Shown here piece after piece: positions 45,800 to 57,187 of a DNA stretch of 64,000 nucleotides. The notes under the pieces were generated by a model. That model was not told where the DNA came from and did not search any database. It saw only the letters and a list, made by a program, of their open reading frames with translations. Each line of letters begins with the position of its first letter. Within the stretch, counting starts at the first letter, position 1. The position numbers and the translations under genes were made by a program. Location: contig OX387192.1 in the NCBI GenBank assembly GCA_947561395.2, positions 11,196,221-11,260,220 of the forward strand. The letters are read 5' to 3'. Origin of the DNA: Buxus sempervirens (lineage: Eukaryota; Streptophyta; Magnoliopsida; Buxales; Buxaceae).

Positions 45800-47010
45800 C
45801 ATGATTGGTGGAATTATCCCATCGGTTAAATATGTAGAAAAAGAATTATAGTGAAAGAGATGTGAAAGCGAACCCAGGAATTAGTTGAATATCTAAAAAG
45901 GACTTGTAGTGGAAGAGATATGAAAGTGAACCCAGAAATTGTTCGAGTTCTCACCTTATTGCTTGCTTATTTAGAAGAGCGATAACAAGTACAATATGGA
46001 AATTATTCTAATCTAAATAAGGATAGTAGCAATCAGAATCAATCAACACAAATAAGGCAATATGACAGCCCAGGAAATATTGATAACTCATCAATCTCCC
46101 CCTTAAGCTGTGGCAAAGATATCTTGCATGCCCAGCATGCTTAGAGCTGTTTGAAAAGTATTACTTGAATCCCATTTATTAGGATAGCTGCCAACTGTTT
46201 TCTAGTCTTCACATATGGAGTGCATATCAAAATTTCCTGTACCTTTTCCTTGATGATGTCTCTATTAATCTCAACATGCTTGGTGCTATCATGCTGTAGT
46301 GGATTGTGAGAAATGTTGTAACAATACAATATCATAGGCTTTAGATGATCATATTTCGGTTCCTTTAATAGCACCATTTAGCCATAAAAACTGCATACTC
46401 CATGCGCCATGGCTCGGAATTCAACTTCTGGACTTGATCTAGCAACCACTAACTGCCTTTTTGCTATGCCATGCCTCTAAATTTCCTCCCGCAAAAGTAT
46501 AATAAACTGAAGTAGATCTTCTGTGCACCACTGACCCAGTCCATTTGCATCAATATATGATTCTATCCTCAAGTGATTGTTTTTAGCAAACAGTAAACCC
46601 TTTCTTGTTGAGGATTTTAGATATCGAAGAATGCGATAGACTGCATCCATATGAGATTCATGTGGCGAGTGCATAATTTGACTCACTATACGAACTGCGT
46701 AGGCAATATCTGGGTGAGGGTGGGATAGATAAATCTAACTACCAAGTAACCTTTGATACTTGCCCTTATCCACCATAGTTTCCACACAATATTCTCCCAA
46801 CTTAGTGTTTGGTTCTATTGGATTATCAACAGCCCTACGTCCAAGAATTCTGGTTTCCTTAAGAAGATCAAGAACATACTTCCTTCAGGAGATAAATATC
46901 CCATGCCTAGACCGGGCAACCTCAATGGCTAGGAAATATGTCAGATTTCCAAGGTCTTTTATCTCAATCTCACTTGCCAAATGTTTCTTTAGTTGTTACA
47001 TCTCTTAATA
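45800..47010 (-). mobile_element. Ty1/Copia remnant: RT end, RNase H, PPT and part of the 3' LTR
   Basis: On the minus strand, 47010-46690 gives the RT end (EIEIKDLGNLTYFLAIEVARS, then the YQRLLGS/IYLSHPHPDIAYAV region). 46686-46477 gives MHSPHESHMDAVYRILRYLK. 46377-46141 gives RNase H (HNPLQHDSTKHVEINRDIIKEK, PYVKTRKQLAAIL). A polypurine tract (AAGGGGGAGATTGATGAG) at about 46090 is followed by LTR-like sequence. The order and motifs are standard Copia. It is broken and lacks its 5' half. Confidence 0.8.
45840..45955. repeat. Two ~57-bp tandem repeats in the Copia LTR
   Basis: GTGAAAGAGATGTGAAAGCG / GTGGAAGAGATATGAAAGTG, followed in both by AACCCAG.AATT. They lie in the putative 3' LTR. Confidence 0.6.
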
Positions 47011-47034
47011 GGGCAAACTACAAGAAGGCCGGAT

Positions 47035-47310
47035 GTTGTGGTTTTAGTGGAGTCCATAGCTGAGTCAATAGTCTTGTGGGATTAGGCAACTGTGGGTGGT
47101 GGTGGGATTTAGTGGACTCTCCTTCCATCTTCCGGTAGGTCTAGGGATATCTTGGTTATTTGGGATTCTCTTTCCTTGACTGGAGGGGAAGTGCAGGCTG
47201 GAGTGTTCTCCATATCGGTGAACCTTGAGTCCACGGTTGATGGATATATATGGAAGTTAACTATGGTATATGGCCCATGTCGTCCTAAGGGAAGAAATCA
47301 ATTGTGGAAT
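47035..47310 (+). pseudogene. LINE endonuclease fragment
   Basis: The reading GGRSRDILVIWDSLSLTGGE followed by IWKLTMVYGPCRPKGRNQLW is the 'GGI..LWD ... F...VYGP' segment of L1 endonuclease (EEP fold). It is open for about 50 codons and ends at a hAT-like boundary. It is a dead fragment. Confidence 0.65.
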
Positions 47311-48445
47311 GCAATGTGTGTGTCGCCGAAATTTCGTTATTTTGAAGTTGGCAGCACGAAATTGGCTAGGAAAATGCCCTTTGCCGCTTTTCCCATTCGT
47401 GCCACTGAAATCAGCGGCATGCTCGGATATGTTGCTCGACATGCCGCGGGCCCGCGGCATCGGGGAATTTCGAGGCACCTGCAGAGCACGTGCCTCACTA
47501 AAGGGAATTTCGAGGCACATGCATTTCAACACATTTCGCCCATTTTTGACGCAATTCCACCCATTTCTCTTCTTGTCTTCCATTTTCTCAACTATTTTGC
47601 ACATTTTGATGCAATTTATTGAGGGATCTTGCTTCTAAACAAGATTCACATTGGATTAGGCTAGATCTTGCTTCCATTGAATGCATTTCTTGTGCGATTT
47701 GAAGGCTGTTCTACTTGTAACATCTAGGTAAAGTGCCTTTTTTTTTTTTTGAATTTTTAGGGCAAAACTTAGTAGATTTGAGTGAAATTTTAGTTTGTTG
47801 TATGTTGACGCTCGATCTATCGATGGGTTTCAAAAAATTTTTTTTTATTATGTTACTTGAAAATATATGAAAAATATTACTTTATTATAATAAATAAGTA
47901 AATATATAGTAGTTTAACTAGCAAGGGCATTTATGGGAAAAAAATTAATAATTTTGAGAATAAAATAGTTTACAAATAAATATTATTAAAATTTAAAAAT
48001 AGTAGTTTATATTTTATTCAAAAAATTAAAAAATTTTAAAATTCTAACTAACACATGAATATAATTAGTAAGCATGATTGTTTATTATACAATATATAAG
48101 TACTTAAATTATTTAATAATATTTGATGCAAAAAAATTTAAAAAATATAAAATATCAAAACAATTATAAAAAATCTGAATAACACATGAATATGTAGTTG
48201 TCTAAGCATAATTGTTTGCTACATTGTCTATAACTATATAAGTACTTAAAAAATTTGTTATCTAATAATATTTTATTTAAAAAAAAATAAAATATTTTGA
48301 AAAAAATTTCTTAAATAACATGTATTTGTTGCTTAATGCTTACAAAGGGTATCTTTTTTTATGATTTTTTCATATCTACAGGTGTCTTAGTGTCTTGCTT
48401 TTGCTTCCATAGTTCTATTCTACTTGCCATTTACAGTTGCTGACA
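47311..48445. other. hAT 5' region, non-coding
   Basis: GC-rich, CGAAATTTCG-containing sequence (47320-47560), similar at its start to the hAT MITE at 28240, then an AT-rich stretch (47830-48360). It lies just upstream of a BED-finger exon and probably contains the hAT terminus and first intron. The exact end was not resolved. Confidence 0.4.
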
Positions 48446-51400
48446 ATGTCTAAGGATAGAGCTCTACAAGAGGACACTGAGTCTGGGAGTGGGAATAAGG
48501 CTCGACGAGAGGATATCGGGTGGAGTCACAGGATTCCATATGAGGGGTCCAGAGCACGGTCAGTTTGCAACTATTGCCACTGGGTGATCAGGGGTGGAGG
48601 GGTGTCTAGATTGAAGCAACATCTAGTGCATGGATACAAGAATGTGGCTATTTGTCCAAATGTGTCACCAGAGGTGAAAAGTTGATGAGGCAGCACCTAT
48701 AGTCTAATTTTTCGGGGCCAAGCAAGTAAGAGAGGGAGAGAAGAAGAGATACGGATGAGACTTAAAGGTGCTAAGTATGGCCCAGGTAATATTGAGGATG
48801 GTACGCTGTATACTGTAGACATTCGGACTCTAGTTGAGAGGAGATATTTAAGGGATCAGCGGTGTCTGCATATGAAGACAGAGAGGGAGAGGCTAGATTC
48901 AGAGAGGTGAGGCTTCTCACATAAGGCTGGGACATTTGGAGCAGGCGGTCGCCCATCAGGACGTATGGATCCACCTTTGAGGACGGCACAGAGTACGAGG
49001 TTGCCAGATGCTCTTATAGTGTCGTCCCTCTATAAGGGTAAGGATTCCAAATAGAGACATTTGCTTGATATGTTCAGTGGAGGTAACATCAGGGAGAAGA
49101 TGGGGAAGTTTATCTCCAAGTTTTTTTTTTAATCTTCAACCATGTTCCAGCAAATTCCTCCCCCCATTATAGGAATATGGTTGATGAGATACAGTAGATA
49201 GGTAAAGGTGTTTAAGCCCCCACCCTCGTGAGATTATTTGAAAGTATTTAGATGAAGGGGAGAAGGAACTGAGGATTGCATTGATGATTTGAGGCCGTAT
49301 TGGGAGGAGTTTGGTTGCACCATCATGTTTGATGGCTAGACAGGTTTGACCAAACTTTCCATCATTAATTTAATGATTTATTGTAAGGGTTGGGCATTTT
49401 TCTTGAAGTCAGTGGATTTATCTGATAATATTAAAGATTTAGATTATATTGCTGAGTTATTGAGGGGAGTAATTAAGGAGGTGGGAAAGAAAAATGTAAT
49501 TTAGATTGTAACAGATAATGAGGCAAACTACAAGAAGGCTGATATGATGACATAGGAGAGGTACCGGCTTTTTTGATACCATGTGCGGCTCATGGCATAG
49601 ACCTCATGCTAGAGGCTATTGCACGCAGACAAAGTGCATTGAGCATACTGACAAATACTATGGTGATGACGGAAATTATCTACAACCATTTCATCATTCT
49701 GGCTATGATGAGAGAGGCATGTCATGACAACATTGTCAGACCAGTTATTACACGGTTCGCCACAAATTATATTGCCTTGGAGAGAATCTTGCAGCAGAGG
49801 TCCAGATTGAGAGCCATATTCACATATAATGGTTGGACTAGTTGCCATTTGAGCCGCATTGCAATGGGAAGGAGGGTGAAGGACATTGTTTTGTCTGCTA
49901 GTGTAATGCCTCGGATCCGAGTTATGTAATAAAACCATAACTCAACTCCGAAGTGTTAGTCAAAACACAGGATCTATACCAGTGTAAAGGAAAACATGAT
50001 TATAATATGATCAAAACATAATACCATCAATATCAGAGTCAACTAATTCCAATCACCAATCCAAATGAATCAATATCAAGAATCAATATGACTACTTACA
50101 ATATCAAAGTAAAAATCCAACAAGTTTAAACAAATAAAAAATACTGCCACTCCACGTAATCCTCCTCTCTATACTCAGGGTAATCGCTAATAATATCCAT
50201 CCGTTGCGTATTGTCTTCACCAAGATTTGAAAACAAAATAAAACCGAATGAGATACAAATATCCCAGTAAGTAGCACATACATGCTCAAATACAGTTTAT
50301 ATAGTTCTAAAACATGAATCAATGATAAAACGTATAACAATGACGATAATACAGTTAATTCGAATAATCCATCCATAAACCAATTCATATATGAAGAATC
50401 TCAAATAATCCAGCATGTAAATAAACTTAGTAGTATCCATTCAAATCATTAAGTCACAGTAGGATTTATGAAATAAGATTGCCTTTAACTAGGGTAATAT
50501 TGATGTCTACTATGCCACCTCTTGGCTTATGTGCGAAGCCGAATACATGATCGTTGTCTTATTGCGGAAGAACCCCACCAGTACAACGAAGGGTTCGTAT
50601 GTACTATCCAGTTATAGTTCGAGTACATGATAAAATGAGGGAAAGCCGCAGCTCACTAGAATAGTGAAGGTCTTATCGAGTACACGATGGAAACGCATAC
50701 GTGAACAAATAATTACAACTAGCAAAGAACAATTCTTCTCGTTATCTAGCTCTTAAATGGATCTATATTGAGCTATGCCCACTAGACTAAAGCCAAAACC
50801 AAGTACAATGTCCAGCAAGCACAATTCATTTCAAGTATTAATCATCTCATTCTGAGGACACGAGGCATCTTTGAGTACACTGAGGTATCAACATTCCAAG
50901 TACATGGGCAATCACAATCCAATTCTCCAAGTATATGAAGAAAAAAAAATCCAAATCTCAATCTCTGCAATCATTTTAAACCCATTCCATAGAATATTTC
51001 ATAAAATACCAAAAGCAATGCAAGTTTTCCAATCGAAGTCAAACTAATTCAAATCACTCCAAAATAGTGCTCAAATACAACAAATCCCAAATCTGTTCAG
51101 AATTACAATTTCAGAGGTTAAATTAACTAAAACATGTTTAATTACACCTGTAACAAGAGTAAATAATCTTTTTAAACTTTTGCAATCTTCTGTATAGTGT
51201 ACAACTCAATTCCAACCCAAAATAAGCAAAATACATGGAATCGGAGACCCAAAATTAAATCTGAATTCATGAATACAATTGGGCTTTGAAAATATCTTAG
51301 AAATGATCTTAATTAAATGTTACAAGTGGCGGAATCAATAAAAACTCATCCTATCGTAATTTGGAACCGAAAGTTTCTCTAAAACCTATTTCAGTAGAAT

Positions 51401-53880
51401 GTGCCCAAACTCTTCAATATTTTGAATTTCATGATAAGTCCAGTGGGAGCACCTCTTAGACTCCTCAATCTTATTGGTACTTTCATTGGAATTCCTAAAA
51501 AAATTATTTTATCTTTGAAATCTCCCCAAATACCAGAAATAGGGGTTTTCTGGCCTTGGCGCCCAACAGAGCGCTCGGCCATTTCTTCTTCTAACATGAT
51601 TTTTATAATATAATTATTATTATTTGATAATTTATATTAGATCGCCCAGGGTCGCTTGAGCGATCCTGGAATAAATCTGCAGTTAAAAGAGGCGCTAGAC
51701 TTGGGCGCTTGAGCGCCGTGGTCAAGCAATCCTTGGATTTCAGATCGCGGCTAACCTTTTGATTCTGTAACTTTGATTTCTCAACTTCTGACCTGAATTA
51801 AAACACCCTAATCACTTCAACTATATTCTACAGCATCTCTAGAATACTATCATTTTGTTTTGGATTTAATTTAACCAATCTACCATTACACCAAAGCTCT
51901 CTCTTCATCGAACACACAACACATGATATTCTTTTCAGCCACGAATAAATCATAGATTCAAACGAAATCAATGCATTATAACTATTTAGAAAGGTGCTAC
52001 TTACATTCTGAATCCAATTTGAACCCTAATCCTCCTCTGAATCTCTCAAATCTAAATGCTTCAACGGAAAACTCCACGAATGAGAATTTACAGAAAAATT
52101 TTCATAACCAAACAACTCTACCTAGATTTGATCTCATTTATTCCTAATATATGCTTTGATCAGAATTTAAATAATTCTACATACCTGTTCCAGATTTGAA
52201 ATGAGCAATTCTCCATTTCTTTCACAATTCTCGGCCGATTCTAACACCTATTCCCAGCTGTGGAACAATTTTTGATCTCCTTCTCCTTGTGCAGATTTTC
52301 TTCTCAGATTCCCTCCTTAAACCCTAGCTAGGCTTCTTTGATTCTTCTTCTCCAATTCTCTAGAGTGTTCTAAATCCCAAAACAAACGAACTATCAAATT
52401 TCGGCAGCTATTTATAGCTGCCGTCCAACTCAGTTTTAGAGCGTTCATGATTCCATAAGCGCTCCACCGCAGAATCCCATCTACATAATCATTTCAACAT
52501 AAGTTAGTTTTTAGTGCAATGCTACACCACCTATCTTCTGTGCACAATCAACTAATTACTTACTTACCTCATTGGTTTCTATTTCCCCCATTTGGATTTT
52601 TTATGAAATTCTCAAAATAGCCTTAATCCTCCTTTCCTGAAAATTACTCACCAATAAGACAATTATTCATCAAAAATCCAATTTTAAATTATTATTTAAA
52701 ATTTCAGGATTTTATAGCTACTTTTTGGGATAGAGTGCATGACTTGATTGTTATGTTGGAGCCCATTTATAGGCTGTTGAGGGCTATGGATAGTGTGATT
52801 CATGCTTCACCCTGGGCAGTATTTATGAGTTCATAAGGCTGATGAAGGAGTATATCCAAGTTGCATCTCCCAGATCACACTAGGGAGTGCATAAGATTAT
52901 TGACAAACGATGGTATGATACATTGTAGCATTCTCTCCACCGTATCGATACGTTCTGATTTTTAATTTTACATGTTGTAGTTGTATTGTAAATAGTCTAT
53001 AACCTATGATATTTATTCCATGGCAGCCCATTATCTGAATCCAAAATACTTTTACTTTTAAAGGCTGTGGATCCATCACGAGTTATGGGATGCCGTTGAG
53101 GATGTGTATGTAAAGCTATTCCCTAAGTCGAAGGCAAAGGGGGTATTTGGCAATAAGGTAAGCTATTTATGTTGATATTTAATAACTTCTCACATTAATA
53201 TTGGTTAATACCATAATGGCATGCAAATAGATTATTTACTTCAATTTCGGTTTTTTGTTTTTGTAAAGCAGATCATGTATCGTGATGCCTTGGGCTCATT
53301 GGGCCGTCAGATTGCTATTGAGGTGAGGACGGGGATTATGCCATGTAAGTAGTTATCATTTTAGAATTAAGTTTTTACTTTACGTGGAGTGTCTTTTTCA
53401 TTTGTATGACTATACGTTAATATTTATTCATATAAACTTTTCATAGGTAAGTGGTAGGACATGTATACCACAACCCACATTTTGTAAGGTGGCATGCCAA
53501 GTGCTTGTACAGACTGCATCTTTATCTGCCTGTGAGAAGAATTGGAGCACACTCGCCCTCGTCCACGCAAAGTAGAAGAACTTCCGGCATATGAGAAGCT
53601 ACAAAATCTTGTCTTTTGCCATTACAATATGATGCTCAAGCGGAAGCAGCTTGGGATTGAGTTAGAGAATGTTACTCCAAAGGACCCACTTAATGCGATG
53701 TATAGTGATGCGGTTGAGGACGACAACTCGTTTACGAAGTGCGTAATAGGCATGCTAAGCTTGACGAGGTAGACAGGCGACCGAATTCAGGTTTTTTAGG
53801 ACAATTGTTGATATGGGCATCGATGTCGATGTAGTGATAGAGGAAAATGAATCTCAGCACAACATAAATTCATTTGATAG
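48446..53880 (+). pseudogene. hAT transposase pseudogene (BED, DUF659, hAT C-terminus), split by a solo LTR
   Basis: ATG 48446 is followed by a BED zinc finger (VCNYCHWVIRGGGVSRLKQHL). DUF659 is at 49260-49900 (GCTIMFDG*TGLTK; a stop replaces the conserved Trp, then IPCAAHGIDLMLEAI and RPVITRFATNYIALE). After the LTR the frame resumes as FWDRVHDLIVMLEPIYRLLRAMDS. Exons end with donors GTAAGC (53159) and GTAAGT (53346). The dimerisation region (53470-53772) includes KVEELPAYEKLQNLVFCHYN. Many stops and shifts. Removing 49902-52716 with one duplication joins the two sides in frame. Confidence 0.8.
49902..52716. mobile_element. Solo LTR (TGTAATGCC type) in the hAT pseudogene
   Basis: It starts TGTAATGCCTCGGATCCGAG and ends AGGATTTTATA, a mutated TG...CA pair. 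Flanking 5-mers are GCTAG and GCTAC. It is related in layout to 2435-7825: AGTAAGTAGCA near the start (50265), GGGCGCTTGAGCGCC (51690-51720), and a TATTTATAG box near 52410 followed by T/C-rich sequence. It is 2815 bp with no internal domain. Confidence 0.75.
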
Positions 53881-53889
53881 GCTTTTGAT

Positions 53890-54690
53890 TCTTAGTTGAT
53901 GAAGGAATCAACAACCTATCAAATGAATCCATGTTGCCCTAAGGTCCCCCCCTTCTCTATTACTACATCGACATCAATTCCCATATTAGCAGTTTCCCTG
54001 GCAATATCTGCATTCGGTTGCCCGCTTGTCTTATCAAGCTTAGCAGCTGCCACCCATTTTGTAAATGAGTCATCCTCCTCAATCGCATTGCAGCTTCTGC
54101 TTGAATTTCATGTTGTAATGGCAGAAGACAAGCTTCTGCAGGTTTTTTGTACGCCAGATGATTCTTTTGCTTTGTGTGGACGAGGGAAAATGTGCTCCAA
54201 TTCCTCTCACAGGCAGAGGAAGATGCAGTTTGCGCAAGCACTCTGCATGCAACATTGCAGAGTGTGGGTGAATCTGTAGCATACATGGCCTACCACTCAG
54301 CTGAAAAAAGTTTATAACTTGACATTAATATTTAATAAATATTAATGAATTTACTCACACAAAGTAAAAACTTAGACTTATAAAATGATAAGTTAACTAT
54401 GTACATGGCATCATCCTCGTCCTCGCCTCAATAGCAGTCTGGTGGTCAAATGAGCACAAGGAATTGCGATATATGATAAGCTTTACAGAACAAGAGACTG
54501 AAATTGAAGTTAATAAACCATTTGAATGGCATTAAGTTGAACATAATAAATAGCACCTTATTGCCAAATCACCCCTTTGTCTTCAACTTAGGGAACAACA
54601 TTACATGTACATCATCAATGGCATCCTGTAACTTGTAATGGGTCCACAACCATTAAAAGTAGAAGTATTTCGTATTCAAATAAGGGCAGC
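53890..54690 (-). pseudogene. Inverted hAT C-terminal fragment
   Basis: The minus strand reads the hAT dimerisation region: a VACRVLAQTASSSACERNW segment, then FSLVHTKQKNHL, then a shifted CLLPLQHEIQAEAAM tail. The preceding exon is near 54480-54660 (WTHYKLQDAIDDV, LFPKLKTKG). It is homologous to 52980-53880 and meets it tail to tail near 53890. Confidence 0.75.
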
Positions 54691-54719
54691 CATGGAACAA
54701 ATACCTTAAGTATACATAT

Positions 54720-55044
54720 TACATAATACAATTACTTAAATATAATTACTTATTTCAATTGTAATAATTATTTATTTAATTAATTTAATAATTAATCATT
54801 GGGAAAAGACTAGAATACCCTTTTTCATTATTATATTATATTTGACCATTAGATTTATTTCTAAATTTCCAGATTTAATCTCCTCATTATTTTTCTTCAT
54901 AATATAAGTATGAATTATAATTTCAATCTCCCAAATACTTAGATTAAGTATTTATCTCTTAATATTTTAAATTTATTTATCTTATTTCTTCTAATATTCA
55001 GATTTACAATTATATTATTATTTCCTAAAATTCGGGATTCTACA
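54720..55044. mobile_element. 3' end fragment of a TGTAA-type LTR
   Basis: The sequence ends AAATTCGGGATTCTACA, matching the AAATTCGGGGTTTTACA end of the LTR at 2435-7825. The upstream part has the same AT-rich, 'AATACCC'-containing character. The left end is truncated. Confidence 0.5.
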
Positions 55045-55189
55045 TTATTATTTTTCTAAATCTTCTGGGATGGTTGAGTCTTTTCCACCCCCTACACACA
55101 CCCACACACACAAACATTCTTTCCTTCTGTCAAACTGAGTTCAGCTGTAGGATATCCGGATATTTATGTTGGTATTTGGACCAATCTAG

Positions 55190-55339
55190 GGCAAGGTTAC
55201 ATATGGATGGCAAACAAAACACCTGAAAGTGCTACATGGGAGCTTGCAATGAGAAGCAAGAAACAGTGGGAAATGTTGGCAGAGAGCATACAACATCAAG
55301 GGATGAATCCTCAAGAAGTATTGGGCTGGAAAAAGACAG
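55190..55339 (+). CDS. Exon 2 of the FAD-dependent oxidoreductase
   Basis: It follows an acceptor ending CTAG and encodes GQGYIWMANKTP, then WELAMRSKKQWEMLAES and ...NPQEVLGWKKT. The exon starts in phase 1, as exon 1 requires, and completes the CSGATGAGQGY FAD-contact motif. It ends before GTAGCA (phase 1), a weaker but acceptable donor. The conserved next block (usually starting SLL and a TPEE-like loop) is not found before 64000, so intron 2 exceeds 8.6 kb. Confidence 0.85.
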
Positions 55340-56247
55340 GTAGCATTTTTTTTCATATTCTTTTTGTGTGTATACATTTATGCAAGGAATTTTACTCCTC
55401 TGGCCAATTATTGGAAGGAAATTTTGTTAGTATATAGTTATTCACATTATTTATAATCTTTTAGTACTTTAGATTAGTGCAACCACATGACTGAGTTTTA
55501 ATACTGCATTGATTTAGTATCCCTCATTTATACATTGAAAATATCTGCCTTAAAATTTGAACTGAGGAAAATGAATTTTCAGTTTCATACAATTGAAACA
55601 GTAAGCTGAAAATTAGAACTGGGGACGAATTTCTTTTCTTGTTAAAATTTTGGTAGGCTACTTGAATTTTAGTAATTTCATTCAAGGGTTCAATTCTTTC
55701 ATTTATGATGAAAACATGTGCAATGTATTTACCTTATTGGAAGGTTAGACTTTTAGTTTTTTTCATCTGATAATTAGGAAATAAAGCAACAATGCAGAAA
55801 GTATTTTGATTATAGAAATGTATACTAATTCCTTAAATAGTAGAGAGGGAAAATTTTTAATGAATTACTAGGCATATTTGTTCACATTGTTCTAAAGAGG
55901 TGTCCCATATTTTTATCCAACATTTTTTTGATTGAATCCAAATATCTTAAATTGGAATATGCACAGATCATTTATAGTAAACTGTTAGCGATTAACATTT
56001 GACATCAATATGCTTACTTACCGATCCTTCAATCTTTCTAGTAGTTTATTATTATCTACAATTTATTGGTAATGTGGAATTTGATGTAGAACACGCATCA
56101 TAATGGTTCCGTGAGAGAATTTAAAGAAAGGTACTATTTGGCATTGTGAAGTTCAAATCATGGTTAAAATTATCCTGTATGTGCCCATTGATATCTCTAG
56201 TTTTACCAGGTTTCTATATTAATCAATGGGGGCCATTCAATTTATAA
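55340..56247 (+). other. Start of intron 2, no element recognised
   Basis: AT-rich intron sequence without ORFs or clear repeats. Confidence 0.5.
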
Positions 56248-56701
56248 GGGGATAATTACACTTACACTCCTTGAGGTTTGTCGCTTATGAACATAGACCC
56301 TTGACATTTGGAAAATGGCAAAAACTTCCCTTGGTATTTGCACAAATGGTCACAATACCCCCTTTTGCTAGTTCAAGAATATTGAAAAGACCAAACAACC
56401 CTTGAGATTAAATTTATTTAAAAGCCAATATAACCCCAAAAAATATCAAACTAAAAATAAAGAGTCAATACAACTAAGCAAGTCGTAACAAAAACAAAAT
56501 TCCAACTTTCTCCATTGAGCATTCTCCAAAAGTTTCCTTATAAATCTACAACTAAGGGTATTTGTCATTTAGCACATAAGATAAAGTATTTTGTTTAAAC
56601 TCAAAGGGTATTTTTGTCAAGGGAATTTTTTGACATGTTCCAAATGTCAGGGGGTCTAGGTGCATCAGTGACAAACCTTAGGGGTCTAAGTGTAATTATC
56701 T
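56248..56701. mobile_element. MULE-like MITE, about 455 bp
   Basis: Inverted ends: GGGATAATTACACTTACACT (left) and, read inverted, AGATAATTACACTTAGACCC (right). The subterminal parts also match (GAGGTTTGTC, AGACCC..TGACATTTGG). Flanks AATTTATAAG and CTTTTATAA suggest a decayed 9-bp duplication. No coding. Confidence 0.7.
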
Positions 56702-56927
56702 CTTTTATAAAATATTGAGGGATATATCAATACATATCACCATGGTTGTTTGTACCAGGACCGGAGACTGGACTAGTTTGGGCTGGTCCCGGTGCAAACT
56801 GGATCGGATTGGCGGGACTGGGCAGTCCCAACCGATCTCAAAATAAAAGGTAGAAAGAATGCTTCTTGCCATTACTAGGGATATTGGTGACGGTCTATAC
56901 TCTGCACAGCCTTGGGCAGTAAGTCTC

Positions 56928-57098
56928 TTATTTCCCCCTTCCCCTCGCTCTCCCTCTCTCTCTTCCCCTCTCCATCTCCCTCTTGCCTCCTTTTGTCTTT
57001 CTCTCAGTCTCTCCTTCCCTTCCCCTCCCTCCTCTCTCTCTTTTCTCCTCTCCCTCTCTCTCTCTCTTGGTCTCTCCCACTCTACGCCTCTCTCTCTT

Positions 57099-57129
<31 letters not shown>

Positions 57130-57187
57130 TCCCCTCTCCCTCTCCCTCTAGCTCCCTCTGTTTCTCTCAATCTCTCTTGGTTTTCCT
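56928..57187. repeat. CT-rich microsatellite tract
   Basis: Long runs of CT and CCCT. The tract resumes right of the hAT at 62996-63013 (CTCCCTCCCTCAC), showing the hAT inserted into it. ORFs over it on both strands are low-complexity artefacts. Confidence 0.9.

Larger units (their letters stand above)
25759..55189 (+). other. 29.4-kb intron 1 of the oxidoreductase gene
   Basis: The donor GTAAGC at 25759 and an acceptor ending CTAG at 55189 join exon 1 (phase 1) to exon 2 in frame, giving ATGAG-GQGYIWM, a continuous family motif. Most of the intron is transposon: two MULEs, several hATs, LINE and Copia pieces and solo LTRs. All are listed separately. Confidence 0.75.

Noticed and set aside
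47257-47638. Overlapping 115-156-codon ORFs on both strands
   Set aside because: The left part is explained by LINE endonuclease; the rest is GC-rich hAT terminal sequence with no domain match on either strand.
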